Origin: Leptodontidium sp. MPI-SDFR-AT-0119
Lineage: Eukaryota; Ascomycota; Leotiomycetes; Helotiales; Leptodontidiaceae
Length of the DNA: 64,000 nucleotides
Direction of reading: 5' to 3'
NCBI GenBank assembly: GCA_020726505.1
Contig: JAHLEZ010000012.1
Location: 372,001-436,000 of the forward strand
Under the pieces are notes generated by a model. That model ran no database searches, was not told where the DNA came from, and saw nothing but the letters and a program-made list of their open reading frames with translations. Both the position numbers and the translations under genes were made by a program. Shown piece after piece: positions 32,559 through 46,099 of this stretch (within the stretch, counting starts at the first letter, position 1; every line of letters starts with the position of its first letter).

Positions 32559-33929
32559 CTTTACCGTAATAGCCGGCGCAGGGGAGGTAGTACGCTAGTT
32601 TTCCTTCTTTAAAATGCCGCGCGAGTCGTTAATATTAAAGGCTACGCTAGACTAAGCTTTGTAAGTCGAAACGGCTTCCTTTAAAATAATATTATAAGTC
32701 TCTTAGTTCGTAATAGCTAAGAATTTATCGAGAGTAATATAATCGTCATTTATTTTATACTTCTTAATACAAATTATACGTTTAAGAGTTAAGGATACCT
32801 TCTTACTAATATCGTCGAACTAACGGGCGCGGGTAATTTTACTTATAATTGTATATAACGTGAATTTAATCTAGAAGTCGTTATATATTATATTACTTAT
32901 AATAAGTTAATTATATAGTCTCTTAGTAGTTTAAACCTAGTTATAGTCGAAGAATCGCTAGTCTAACGCCTTTAATACGTCGGCTATTATATTAAAGGTT
33001 TTAATATAGTCGGGATTTATATATTAAAGGATAATAGTCTTAGCTTTACTAGTGGTATACTAAAAGTAAGCCTTAACTTAAGACATCTTACTCTTGAAGT
33101 TACTAAAGTATTCTTTTAAGAATAGCTTTATATTTATCTTTTAGGCATTATATTTAATATCTCCCTTATAATTACTAAAGAGAGTCAGGGGTATTTGACC
33201 TTAAAAGGCTCTATTACTAAGATCGACATATTTAGCTTCGGCAGGTAATAGTTAGTAGTTAGTTAGAGGTCTATAGTAAGAGTATAAGTAGACCGGTTAA
33301 AAAAAGGGGAGGGAGTATAAGTCTCTTAATAGGGGTTATCAATAGTATATTAAGTAAAGGCCTACGTAATAGCGGCGGCGATAGTAAAGCTAACGAAGTT
33401 CTTAATTAACTAATCTACTTTAACTTATTAAGCGGGGGTAAGGCCTTTTATATTAGTAGGCTCTAGCGATACGTCGAAAAAACGCTGGGGTTTATCCTTT
33501 AAGTCTAAGTCAAATCTATTAAAGCTCTTTAGTTCTTCCAAGAAAGTCTCGACTAACGGGATAAGGGTAGTATTAATAAAGCCTAGCCGGATAAGGGCGC
33601 TTCTTTCTCTAGAGCTTCGTCGACGCGGGGGAGAGGTCGGCAGTAATAATAAAGTAAGGTAAGGAGGTATTTGAGGTTATTAATCGATTTATTAATTAGA
33701 TATACGTTTAAAACAAGGGCGCGCGTTAAGTTATAGTAAAGTAAATTAACTACGGGAAAATATTTAGCTTTCTCTAAGATAGTCTACTACGAAGGTAGAG
33801 AAGTACTTATTTATTAAATAAGCTAAGGTATTAAGGCTCGTTATTAACTTATTATAAGGGTAAGTTAATAAAGTATAAGACCAAGTGAAATATAACACTT
33901 TATAACGAAAGGGTATTAGTCTTTTCTTA
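32559..33929 (-). pseudogene. Gypsy-1 gag N-terminus and leader remnant
   Basis: This Gypsy-1 segment lies between Copia-C1 and the Gypsy-1 5' LTR. By position it should hold the gag N-terminus and primer-binding site. Composition is moderately RIPped and no motif was confidently read. Confidence 0.45.
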
Positions 33930-34079
33930 TATTACGACTAATAAGAGGTTAATACAGCGAGTTAACTTTAGCTTTATATTTAAGCCTTTAATTACGCTTA
34001 AAATTAAGAAGAAAAGATAAGAAGGAAAGGAGAGTTCTTTATAAGGGAAGACTCAAGTATATATATATAAAAGACTTTC
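33930..34079 (-). repeat. Gypsy-1 5' LTR, first part
   Basis: Matches 4054 onward (TATTACGACT for TGTTACGGCT) and is broken by Copia-C2 at 34080. The remaining 162 bp are at 42820-42981. Confidence 0.85.
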
Positions 34080-34274
34080 TGTCGCGCACTAGCGCAGTTC
34101 TTTAGTCTAATACATACTTACGTAAGTACTTTAGGTATATAAACCTAGTCTTTAGCTCTTCTTTTTAAGAGGACAACACTTAATTTAATTAATCTTTAAA
34201 TATACTTTCTAAACCCTTATTTAATCGTAAAATCTTTTAAGCCCCTTAAATTACTACTCTTCTTTTATACGATA
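34080..34274 (+). repeat. Copia-C2 5' LTR
   Basis: Starts TGTCGCGCACTAGCG and contains a TATA-like GTATATAAACC. Pairs with 42620-42814. Confidence 0.87.
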
Positions 34275-34399
34275 ATTAAGAGTTATACTTGTCTTATTTA
34301 AGTTACACGGCGTATTCGTAAAAGAATTTTTAATTAATAAGTTTTATAATTATTTAATTTTTACCTTTAATTCTATAATTATATATCGATTACTTAATA

Positions 34400-37300
34400 T
34401 ATTTTTTATAAGTATTAACGAACTTATTAGGCTCTTATTATTTAAGATTTTATATAATAAACTAAAAGATTAACTAATATAATTTATATACTTTACGCTT
34501 ATAATAAATATACTTAGACTTTAATTATACGTCGACCTTAATAAAAAAGATATTATATCTTTATTTAAAATCTTTAATATTACTTTTTTAATTACTAAAG
34601 AGCTCACGGAAGATATTAATACTAAAAATAATATAAACTATTAGCTTTTTATATATACTTATAATAAATAACTTAAGACTTAAGTAATAAATAATTAAGT
34701 AATAATTATAAGAAACGTTAAGAGAGCTCTTAGATCCTCGAGTACCGTAATAAGTAATATAATTATTATTAGCCTAAGTTTTAAAAGTAAAGGTAATTAA
34801 ACGTTTACGCCTTTAACCTTTAATATAAAAGGGAACTTTAGAATGTTTAAACTGCTCTTAGCGTTATTAATAAGGCTTAACCTTATAACCCCTAAGTTAC
34901 TCTAAGAGTAAGTAAAAGTTAAGGCTAAAGAGTACGTCCTTTAAAGTGTAATTTAGTAGTCTTAAGCTTTTAATTACTTTAAACTTTATAACTAAATTAA
35001 GAAGAGTATAACTAAATAATTCTTTAATATTATAGTAACTCGAGTAATATAAGAAAAGCGTATAAATATTTAAGTAATCCTTTACTCCCTTAAAGAGGTA
35101 CTTTATTAAACAAAAATATCGATTTAAACTTAAATATAAAACGACTATTAGGAATCCCTTAAGACTAAGAGGAAGAATAACTTTTATATATAAATTATAT
35201 TTTATTAAAAGCTAATTTAAAAAGCTTAGTTATATAAAGTATTAGACGTAAAAGGAATAATTAATATAATTAATTTCTTAGTTATAATAAAGAACTTTAA
35301 TTACTTATAAATAAAGCGCTAAAGTAAGAAAATTCAAAAGTATAAGACCTTTAGTTTTCCCTCTTTTTATATTATTAATTAGTTAACTCGATTCTTTTAC
35401 GCTAATAAATTAAGTCCTTAGTACTAAGCTCTTTTATTAAGTTATAAAACCTAAGGTTATAAACACTTTATTACTCTTAGCGAACGATTGTCTAATAATA
35501 AAGCGACGTCGGAAGGTAATAAGGACGCTTATAAACCTTTAAAAGGGAAATCCCCTAAGAAGTCATACCTTTACTAAAATAATTAGACCTATAAATAAAG
35601 CCCTTTAAATTACACTCGACTTTAATTTATTATTTATAAGAAAGTTTATATAAAAGACCTTAATAAAAATGTTAGACTAAATCCTCTAATAAATAACGTT
35701 ATAATAAAGTAAATCTAATAGCACTTTATTAGTAATAAATAAAAGGGACTATAAAACTAAATTAAATTAAATAAACTAATACTTTAAGTTACTAAGGACG
35801 CTATTAAAAGCGCCGGTAATAAGGGCAAAAGTAAGTATATATTCTTTAAAAATATCTTAAATAAAGGGGCGAAGAGCGGCACGTAAGTATAAGTAGTAAT
35901 CGTTTTAAGCCTTATAAAGGATTATTAACTTAGTGTTTATTTTATATAAGACTTAGCCTACCCCTTATTATTAAGTATTCTTCTTAATAACTATAATATA
36001 ACTAATTTAATTAATAATCGTTCGCTCTTAGAGCTAAGATTATTTATTAAGTTTAAACCGGAGGATATTATAAGGTATAAAAGCTTTTAACTTTTAATTA
36101 TAAAACATAAAATTCGCGTTATAAAAGGGTCTCTTAAGAACTTAAATAAGGAGTTATTTAATTTAACCCTTTATAACGTTATTATTATAAAAGGATTTTA
36201 TATTAATATTATCTTTAAAACTTGTCTTTATAATAGTAGGCTTTAGTACTATAAAATAAATTATACTTTATATTAAAAGGAAAAAAATAATCTTATAAAG
36301 GACTACTTAATTATATAATAATTAGTTCGTAAATAAAACCTTATATTCTTTAAATTTAACGAGCTTTTTAATTATTTATTAAACTCCCGTAAAATCTCTT
36401 TTAATATTATAAGTATTATAATATTTCTAACGCTTAAACAAAGTATTAGTAAATCTTATAAATTATCACGAGAGTATAAAAGACTAAAAATAAATATAAA
36501 AATATATTAGTATTTATACTTTAAACATTTAAGGCTAAATACTTTAAAAAAGTTAATAAGCTTAATTAAAAATATTAAGATTATTAAGGTAATAAAGAAA
36601 ATTAAGTATAAATATTACGCTTTAACTTATATATCTTAAATAATTTCTAAACGCTTAATTAAAAGATAATTACTTAAACTATTTTAGAGAGTTATTTAAG
36701 ATCTCTTTAATTATTTAATTAAATTTAAGAATAACTCTTAGTTTCTTTTACTTAAAAATAAGTATAGTAAATTACTTATAAGTTATACCTTTTAAAACAA
36801 AGAATATAATATAGTCTTTAAATATATTAAGAATTAAAACACTAAGTTCGTAAGTAGTTTAGACTTTTAATATATAAATTAAAATATAATTAAGAAAAAG
36901 TAGTTATTATTATTTATAAGTTTACGAAATATAAAAACTAAGTTAAAAAGCTCGAAATTAAACTCGAGCTTTTACTTACCTTAATTTATAAACTAAATAA
37001 TAACGCCAAAAGGGCTAATTAAAAAGTAATTAATAAGGGAATTAAAATAAGGCTCTTAATAAATCTCTCTATGGAATTAGTTATTAAATATATACTAGGA
37101 GGTATTTACTTATATAATAAGAGCCTTAGGCGCGTAAATAATTAATAATTATTATTAAAAACACTAAATTACTAGTTTTATAATTACTTTTAATAATATA
37201 ATTTAACACTTATTATAAAGTTTACTATAAATCTTAAACTAAATTAAAATAAGATTTACGTCTTTAAGTATAAAGTATATTTATTAATAATAAAATAAGC

Positions 37301-40200
37301 GAAAAGACAAGAGAAAAGAGTATTTAAAGTAAATATACGTGTATATATTAAATACTTAATAAGTTTTTATACTTTTAATATTTACTAAATTTAAGTACTA
37401 CGTCTCGACTAAATTATTATTATATATAATATACGCTTTAATAAAGACTTATTTTATAAGTTAAATTAAAAAAAGTAATAATTATAATTAAAAAAGCTTA
37501 GTCGATTTACGATTTTATTAAAAAAGATAAATTAGTCGTAAATTAGGCTAAAATCCTAAAGAATATTATAAGTAATAAGATTATTAAAGAAGCGATAATT
37601 ATAATTAAAAGCGCTTTAATATTATTTTTTAAGCTTATTAAGAGACTAATTATTACTTTAGAAAGTCAAAACTTAGGGGTAAAAGAAATTAAAAAATTAA
37701 ATATTATAACGGGACTTTTAACTCTTAAAATTACTTTTATATTAAATAATATACTAGTTAAAGTATTAATAAAAGGCAAAGAGTAAAGGTCGAGTATATA
37801 CGACTTAAGGCTTACGTTAAGTATAAAATAAAACTTAAAGGGATTACGTTTAAGTAAGAATATATAACTTATAAATTAAGCGTTAAACGTATTATAAAAC
37901 TAAGCTAAAGGTTTATCTTGAGCTTTTAGACTTAAGATTTAAATATTATTATTTACTTTAAAAGCGGATTACTTATAAGTAAAGTTATTATTATTAAAAA
38001 AGTATTAAAGGAACTAATTAAAAACTTTAATTAAGTAACTTAAGAAGTTATAAATAAAAGTCTAAAGTAATTAACTCTTTAAGCGTAAGCTCTTAAAACC
38101 TTAGATTTATTATTAAAAGTAATAACGCACTCTTAGACTAAAGTATTAAAAGCTTAATTAAACGTATAAGGACAAACGAGAATAATAACACGCTCTTAAA
38201 TAAAGGTTAAGGCTATTATAACTTAATTTAAAACTTTAAGTACTCGAGAAAAGCTAATAAAGAGTATAAGAAAAAGAGGGAAACTACGTAAAGGAAGTAA
38301 AGGTAATAAAGTATTTATAATACTTATTATTATTTTTAAAAAAACACGCTCTTAAAAGGGCAACTTTAATCTTATGGGTAACTTAAACCTTAAGAGAGTA
38401 AACTTTAATAAGTACACTTTAATTAAGTATAATAATCTTTAATTTAAAATTAACTAGCTTTTTTATAGACTTATACCTAATTAATATATATCTTAAGAAA
38501 AATAAGACGATTTTAGGCAATTAATTAAGATAATATATTTAATAATAATAGTAATAATATAAGTAAATCGCCCGCTATTAAAAGAGAAGCTCTTACTTCT
38601 TAAAGTTAAGGTCTAAAATCTTTTACTAAAGTTAAAAAAGTAAAGTAATCTTAAGAACTACTTAATAAAAAGGTAGTTTCTAAAAGATTATAAGTTAAAA
38701 ATAAGAAATATAAATAAATATAAATACTAACACTTATAAAAGTACGATTCGAGTATTATAAACACACTTATCCCGCTTATATAAGTCTTTAAGTATAAGC
38801 TTAATAAAAACAGATATATTTTAAAATGCTGCTCTCGAATAGTAGTTCGGGGTGATTTTTAAAGTAAAGTAACGATTATATTAATATACACTAGTACGCT
38901 CTTTATAAAGTCTTTTAAAATCGCTATAGCGCTTGTAGTTTATTTTAATTTAAAAGTCAAGTGCTTTAACGTAATTAATGCCTTTATTAATGCCTTAAGA
39001 GATATAAACAGTGAAATAATATATTATTAATTTCCACCCGGTTTCTAATAGCCTAATTAAGTATTACGAGTTAATCGCGTATTTTACAAAATACGTGATT
39101 CCCTTTACTTTTAGTACAAGTATATAAGTAAGACTTTAATTAATTTAGGGCTTTCTCTTTACTTAAAGGAGCCTTATATATTTACAGATCTTAAATATAA
39201 AATCTTAGTCTTCTTTTACGTAGACGATATTTAAGTGCTTTATTAATAAGATAATTAAAAGCTTAAATAAGATCTTATTAAGCGTTTAAATTAAATATAT
39301 AATATATATAATCTTAAAGATATTAAGTAATTCCTAGGGATTAAAGTATTACGTAATTAAAAGCGTAAAACGATCTCTTTAGTTTATAACTAGTACTTTA
39401 AGAAAATCGCTCGCAAATTTAAGTAAGTAAATAATAATTGTTTAACGACACCACTATCGTAAATCGATCTTATTAAGTATATAAGATAAACTTCTAAGAA
39501 ATACATTAAAGTATACTAAGAGAGAGTAAACTCTGTCTTATACGTAATAATTATTATAAGACTAGATATTATATATATAATTACCTTACTCTTATAATTC
39601 ATAATAAACCTTAAGCTTAAATACTTTACTGTAATATATTAGCTTATTTATTACTTATTTAATACGCGCTTCTTAAGTATTATTTATAATAGGCATTATA
39701 ATAAAGTAATTATTATTGCCTTTAACGCCTCTTTCGCTAATAATATAAAGACATAATAATTATCTTAAGGTTACGTGATTTTTTTATTTAATAAGTTAAT
39801 AATTTAAAAAGTATTAAAATAAATAATAATTATTACTTTAATAACTAAAGTAAAACTACTTATATTAAAGTATATAAGTAAAGAAATTATAGCTCTTTAA
39901 TACTTTTTTAAAAATTTAACTTTTAATTTAAATAAGACGTAAGAGATTTTATATAATAATTAATAAACTATTAAGCTTATTATAAATAATATTAAAAGGA
40001 TCGCAATAAAGCTACGTTATATTAATATTTATAATATATAATTAAAATAAGAGTATATTTGTAAATTTTTTAAAGTAATATATTTTTTAATTATTAATAT
40101 ACTTATTAATAGTCTTATAAAGAATTTGTCTCGCTAGAAATTTGAGCTCTTTAGAACTCTCTTAAACTTTAGTAATTATAAATCTTAAGTTAAAGAGCTT
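34400..40200 (+). pseudogene. Copia-C2 gag-pol remnant
   Basis: No open frame survives. The RT active site FFYVDDI is legible at 39211-39231. Near 40120-40200 the C-terminal RNase H/tail region can be read as SLIKNLSR followed by KFELFRTLL, a typical Copia pol ending. Everything else was placed by order and by inverse collinearity with Copia-C1. Confidence 0.72.
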
Positions 40201-40539
40201 TAAATATATTTATTAAAAGTATATAAAGAAATTTTATATTATTTTTATTTATAAAAACTTTTTTACTTAATAAATTAAATATCTTTATAATTAAAACATT
40301 AAAAATCTACTTAATTTTACTTAAATCTTATAGTTAATCTAGCTAAATCTAATTAAAAATCTTATAAATTTTTTTTTTAAAAAAAAAAACTTAATTAAAA
40401 CTTTACGTAAAAATAAAAAGATTCCCGTAAACTTAACTAAATCTTATTTAAACTTAAAGCTCTTTAAACTAAAGTATATTAATTATTTTTTTAAATATAT
40501 TTATTATATTTATAGACTTTCCGCACTTTCTTATAATTT

Positions 40540-41560
40540 TATTAGCTTTAATTTTAGCCTTATTATTTAAGTTATCTTTCTTATTATATTTAAAAAGAAG
40601 ACGGCGTAAAAAAGAAGGAACAATCTTATTAGTCTCTTCTTTAGAGCTTAAAGACTTACTTAAATAATCGAGGAGGGTCTTAATAATAACGCGATACTTC
40701 TTAATAAACTTAAAATTATTAATTTAATAATTATTAATAAGTTATTAAAAAAGGAATTCATATACTTTTTAATTGTCGGCATTAATAGCGCGGACTAATC
40801 TCTTATTATACTTTAAAAGATCGTTAGTAGCGAGAGAGTATAAGTGGCTACTAGTGTAATTAAAGTAGCGATTATTAACTAAAGTAGTATTTATATAATA
40901 ATATCCTTAATCTCCTTTATTATAAGTGGCAACTTAAATATATAATAAATAAAGATTAATAAATTCGCGGCTTATAATATTATTAATATATATTTTAATA
41001 CTTAATTTATAAAAGTGAAATTTAAATAAATAAAAAGAAATATATATTACGAGTTCGTTTTATTAACGAAAGTCCTTTAAAACTCTTATAAGACTAATAA
41101 AGAGAAGTAAAAACACTAACGTGTTTATAAAGTTAAAGATTAAGAACTTTATTTAATATTTTCTTAAGAGTCTTTAAAGTATTAAAAAAACTTAAATAAT
41201 TATTTTAAATAACGTATAAGTAACGTAAATAAAAAGTAAAGATTTTAATAAAGAGAAGCGAATAAAAGTATAACGAAAGTAATAAAAGACAAGTAAAATG
41301 TTATTATTAAAGAGAAGCGAATAAAAGTATAACGAAAGTAATAAAAGACAAGTAAAATGTTATTATTAAAGTTAAATATATTTATAAAATAAAAGGGATT
41401 ACTTAAGGAGATAATAAAACGAGAGGATATAAAAGGAGTAAAAGAGGCACTATTAGTAAGTTTATTTTTATTATTATTAATCTCGCTAAAGACATTCTTA
41501 AGTTTATTATTATTATCTTTTTAAATAAAAGATAATAAAGTAAATACTTTTATAATAATT
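40540..41560 (-). pseudogene. antisense accessory gene remnant of Copia-C2
   Basis: The minus strand repeats the blocks seen in Copia-C1: KNVFSEINNNKNKL with SFTPFISSRFIISLS near 41400-41490, and KTLLDYLSKSLSSKEETNK near 40600-40700. They keep their amino-acid sense in both copies despite RIP. This points to a real ancestral protein rather than chance openness. The region also holds a 59-bp duplication (41252-41369). Function unknown. Confidence 0.6.
41252..41369. repeat. 59-bp tandem duplication within Copia-C2
   Basis: Two adjacent copies of a unit starting AGAGAAGCGAATAAAAG at 41252 and 41311. Copia-C1 shows only one copy by eye, so it arose after the two diverged. Confidence 0.8.
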
Positions 41561-41811
41561 ATTTATTACTTAAAGAGTTAATTTAATACTCGAAAGTAAA
41601 AGAGTAAGAAATAAAAGTATAAAAATAATTAATTAAAAATAAGAAAATAAATACTTATAACTTAAAGTCTTTAACGACGTTATTCTTATATAATTTCGCG
41701 CTTTATATTAAATTTACTTTCCTCGCGGGCAATCTAGCGATTTATTCAATTAGTGAGAGCCCTAGAACGTTCTTATAAACTCTTAATAGTCTTAAAAAGA
41801 GTAAATTTATT

Positions 41812-41880
41812 AAGTATCTTAGAATACTTAATAATAGATTTATTAAGTATCTTAGAATACTTAATAATAAATTTAATAAT
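41812..41880. repeat. about 34-bp tandem duplication within Copia-C2
   Basis: The phrase TTAAGTATCTTAGAATACTT occurs twice in tandem; each copy contains an imperfect inverted repeat around TCTTAGA. Confidence 0.7.
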
Positions 41881-42619
41881 ATAAAAGAAAAGTAAAGTAA
41901 TAAAGGGGCAAATATAAAGGTATATATTAGCGTTAATAATACTAAAAAAGGGTTATTATTAGTAAAAAAGAATGGTAATATTTATAGTTATAGGCAGAAG
42001 GCTCGCGATTACTAATCGCGCGCACAGTCTACTAATTAATACTACTTACTAAGTAAGTGGAAACCTTTATACTAACCTAACGTAACTTAGTTAATTAAAG
42101 TATTAAGCGCCACTTCTTAACTTAAACGCAATTACTAATAACGTCTAATTAACTAATTAATACTTTAACCGCACTTGTCTTACTATAAATTAAGTTATTT
42201 GTCTTATAATAAGATCTTAGCCTTATAATTTATAAATTATACTCTCTTTCTAGAAACTTTATTTTATATTTTTATATTTATAATTTAAGATAAATATATA
42301 AATGCTCTTGTATTTATAATACGCCTTATTTATATATTCTTATTTAATACTTAAGATCTTAACACAGCGACTCGTATTATTATTTACTTTTTAGGGGGTA
42401 CACGTTTATTAACGAACGAGCTCCTGATTACGCGCTTAGTTGCGTATTATACTTTTTTTTATTATAACTCACTTAATAACTATATAATAGTCTTAGTTAG
42501 TCTTTCTTAGAGCCTTATTTATTTACTTAAAGTGCGTATAAGGCATCTCCTAATCTCCTTAGTGCGCCTCTTTAATACTAAGCTTAACGTCCTTATAACT
42601 ATAGCTTATTATAGGGGTG

Positions 42620-42814
42620 TGTCGCGTACTAGCGCAGTTCTTTAGTTTAGTATATACTTACGTAAGTACTCCAGGTATATAAACCTAGTCTCTAGCTCCT
42701 CTCTTTAAGAGGACAACGCTTAATTTAATTAATCTTTAAATACACTTTCTAGAACCTCATTTAATCGTAGAATCTTTCAAGCCCCCTAAACTACTACTCT
42801 TCTTCTGCACGACA
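42620..42814 (+). repeat. Copia-C2 3' LTR
   Basis: Starts TGTCGCGTACTAG and ends CTGCACGACA. The TSD CTTTC follows at 42815-42819. Confidence 0.87.
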
Positions 42815-42819
42815 CTTTC

Positions 42820-42981
42820 TTAATAAGGCCTAGCGTAGTCGAGTACTATTCACGTCAATATGTCGCAGGCTCGCCACTTAGTCTTCCCTATTGGGCTTAG
42901 CGCCGTCGCATAGCCAGCGATGCTACGAGCCCGTGTCGGTTAGAATACGAGGCGCATCGTAGGTCGTCGTAGGTCGTAACA
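42820..42981 (-). repeat. Gypsy-1 5' LTR, second part
   Basis: Continues the LTR begun at 33930 and matches 4206-4367 closely (GCCTAGCGTAGTCGAGT). It ends GTCGTAACA, followed by the TSD ATTCT at 42982-42986. Confidence 0.87.
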
Positions 42982-42986
42982 ATTCT

Positions 42987-45489
42987 CCTGTGAGTAGTTA
43001 CGACTTAGAAGCTCAAATACAGGAAAGGCTTATACTAAGCCTTATAGCTTAATAAACAATAATATCTAAACCTTTATTAATAATAAAGTTAATAGTTACT
43101 TTATTAGTAATCCCCTCCTTTTCTTCTTTAACTTCTGCCTCTACTTAATAAAGTCGACAACTTCTCTTTACTAGAGACTTACCCCTTACTTAATAAATCA
43201 AGCCAAAAGCTACTTTTACGATAAAGCTTAATATATTGTCTACTTCTTCTTTTATACCCCCTAATAGTCCTCTATATACTATTAATATTATACTTTAAGA
43301 CACACTTATAAAGACGGACCTAAAACGGCAATTCCGCCTTTTAAAGGAATAACTAGTTAAAAGCTAAGCGGAGACAAGTATATTAAGGGCTGTCTTATAT
43401 ATATAGCGGCCCCTTAACGACTTTAAGAATTACAAGTCTACTAATAAGTTTATAGCCTTTTAGTCCGGTGAATCCCATTAACTTATTATCGAGGAGACTC
43501 TTACTCCTAAGTCCCCTTATAAAGTAAGACTAATATAAAATGCCCTTACTCTTAGTCTTAATAAACTACTCGATGACAATAGTGAAAATAACTACTAACT
43601 TCCTCACGTCTCACGTCGTCTTAGCCCCCCTCGCTATCACTTCTTCTTCGTCTCTAAGACGTCTTAAATATTTATAATATTATAAATTAAAAAGATCTCT
43701 AACTTAAATAATAAGTTCTTAAATAGTATTAACTATAGTTTACGTTTATAAGAAGTCTAAGTCTAAAACGCCTTACATTAATACGACTAATATTTCGTTA
43801 ATAATGACTACTAAAAGGACTGATTACCAGCCTAAATAAAAGGAACGGCTCACACGTTTCTAGAACCCTCTTTCTTGTCTTTGACGCTTAATAATAATAG
43901 AAATATCATAAATACACTCGACTTAGTTAATTAGGTAATTAAATTCTTAACTAACTCTCATAAGTAGTAAATAGCACGTAACCTTTACTTTACGTTAAAG
44001 ATAAAAGCTATAAGATAGCCCTTTTAAGACTTTTATTATTAATTTAAGACTCTTATTAACTAAGGCGGCGTAATTAATAAGTTAATCCTTAAAATAGACT
44101 TATAAGACAAACTCTTATCCCGTTTACGTAAGTAACTATTTTATAAATATTAGAGAGCTAGAACCTTAAAAGAGTATATAAAAGTAATTTAAGTTAAAGA
44201 CTAAGGATAGATTATAAAGAGTACTATTTACGTTAGTCGTTTTAGCCCCTTAGTAATACGTATAAATTCCTACTCTTAGTCTTAAGTTAATATTTCTATA
44301 AGAACTAGGAGAAAGTTAATTTAAGCTTCTACTACTTCTTCGTCTTAGTAATAAAAGACTAGTTAACTCTTAAGTTAATAAATCTCTACACGAGTTAATA
44401 TACTTCGTGCCTAAACACTAACAAAAGCCCCACGGCATTTCTTTTAAAGACCCCTTAGTTATAGTTATACTTCTCGTCTTAATAAAATAAAAGTAAGCGC
44501 CGACAACGGCGGTCTTATGTCTAATAATTAAGTTATAAATAATAATAATAACTTACTAGTAAAGGAACTTACTTTATAAATAAAAAACTTAACTTAAAAA
44601 AAGGCTCCTTTTAAAATATAATACGAGATATATAATATCTTGACCTTATAAAGCTTCGTAGTAGACTAATACTTCTTACTTATATCACTCTCTTTAAGAA
44701 TAAACTCACGTATAAGCTGCCTACACTTCTTAATTCTAAAGCTAATAGTTATTATTTTATTAATTACTCTCTTTTAAAGTCTCTTTCTTTCTTTTTAAAA
44801 CTTTTAATTTACTTACTGCCTTCACTTATCTTTATTGAAGGATTTAATAGTCAAACTAGCTAGACTATTAGTTATTATATTATATTAAATTTAATAGTCA
44901 ACAAGCGCTTATAATTATTTACTCCTTTCTTAATTACTTACTTAAGAAACCATAAAGTAATTATTAGAAGATTATAACTAAAGTATCACGAAGTGCTCTT
45001 AAATACTACTAAACGATAACTTATTTAATTATTAGACTACCCCTTAATAATAAATTATAACAAACTAATTAAAGTCTAAGACTTATATATATATAATATT
45101 TATTAACGCCACTAGCGCGACGCCAAGCGTAAAGACGCTAAGTTACGTGAATTTTAGAGCTACTATAATACTTAATTTACAGAGTCGACTTTAATAGTTA
45201 ACTCGCCCTTACTTTTTACGTTAAATATAAATACCTTAGAAACTCTATTAAAATCAGTAACTGCCGAAGTAAGGACTTATAAAATATTTAGACTTACTAT
45301 TTACTTAGAGTCTATGACTTTATATTATAGTAACTATAGTAGCCTATTATAAGACAGTTTTATAATAAATTCTAACTGGCGCGTTAAACTAAATTCTAAT
45401 AAAAATACTAATTCTCTTTTAATAACTTTAGAAACGACTATTACTATTAGCTCTATACTTACTATCGATCTCTTAAGAGCGACGATTAT
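42987..45489 (+). pseudogene. Gypsy-2 gag/protease remnant
   Basis: RIP-degraded. On the plus strand near 44040-44280 a Gypsy-gag-like text can be read through stops, with KLILKIDL near 44090 and RTLKEYIKVI near 44160. The element's RT appears beyond Copia-B near 60080-60360 in the same orientation. I could not find its LTRs. The last five bases (ATTAT, 45485-45489) are the TSD of Copia-B. The small minus-strand open frame across 45334-45555 is chance. Confidence 0.45.
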
Positions 45490-45745
45490 TGTTAGTCCAC
45501 AAGTCCTTGTATGAGTATACTTTAGCCTGGAAAAGGGGGTGCAAGTTAAAGTCAAGGGTTAGAGCCTAGCCGGACTAGTTTTAGTAGACATTTAATAGGG
45601 TTTCGTAATATATAGTCTAGCTCTCCTCGCACTCTCTTAGAAAATATATAGATTTTGAATTATATATTTATTACTCTGTCACTATATTCGCATTAGAATA
45701 TATTTATATATATAATGTAATATATAAACTAGTATTATACTGACA
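45490..45745 (+). repeat. Copia-B 5' LTR
   Basis: Starts TGTTAGTCCACAAG; collinear with the Copia-A LTRs. Confidence 0.87.
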
Positions 45746-46099
45746 CTAATTAATAGTAAGCTTATATTATTAACCTTACTATAAATAAAAAAGGTCTTAG
45801 GCTATAAAGCGGATTCTAGGCTTTAACTTAAGGATTACATTATTATATTTTCCTTAAAAGGCATTTTACCCTTTTCTAAATTATAAAAAGAAAGTAACTT
45901 CTCTCTTAAGACTTGACTAAGACAATTACACGTTAAAGAAGAACAATTATAATATAATAGTTACTCTACGAAGGCTATTAATTTAATATCCTTAAATCTA
46001 AAACTTTAGACCTTTAAGAAACTTATTCGAGAACTCACTAGATCGCTTATAAATCGTATTTAATATAATAGCGGATACTTTAGACTATACGTTAGAGCT

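Larger units (their letters stand above)
34080..42814 (+). mobile_element. Copia-C2: RIP-degraded Copia element, plus orientation, inside the Gypsy-1 LTR
   Basis: LTRs of 195 bp (34080-34274 and 42620-42814) are flanked by CTTTC (34075-34079 and 42815-42819). A YVDD motif is still readable at 39217-39228 on the plus strand (LVFFYVDDI). The accessory-gene remnant is on the minus strand downstream of pol. Length is 8735 bp. Confidence 0.88.
4054..42981 (-). mobile_element. Gypsy-1: RIP-degraded chromodomain LTR retrotransposon, host of three direct insertions
   Basis: Boundaries come from two matching LTRs (4054-4367, and 33930-34079 joined to 42820-42981) flanked by ATTCT at 4049-4053 and 42982-42986. 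With the insertions removed it is about 6.6 kb. Pol reads on the minus strand in Ty3/Gypsy order: gag zinc knuckle, RT with a YIDD-type motif, H2C2 integrase, then a chromodomain-like C-terminus. It is broken by Copia-A (7611-22761), Copia-C1 (24131-32553) and Copia-C2 (34080-42814). Stop codons run throughout, mostly from C-to-T and G-to-A changes, so it is dead. This is the oldest layer of the left nest. Confidence 0.88.
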
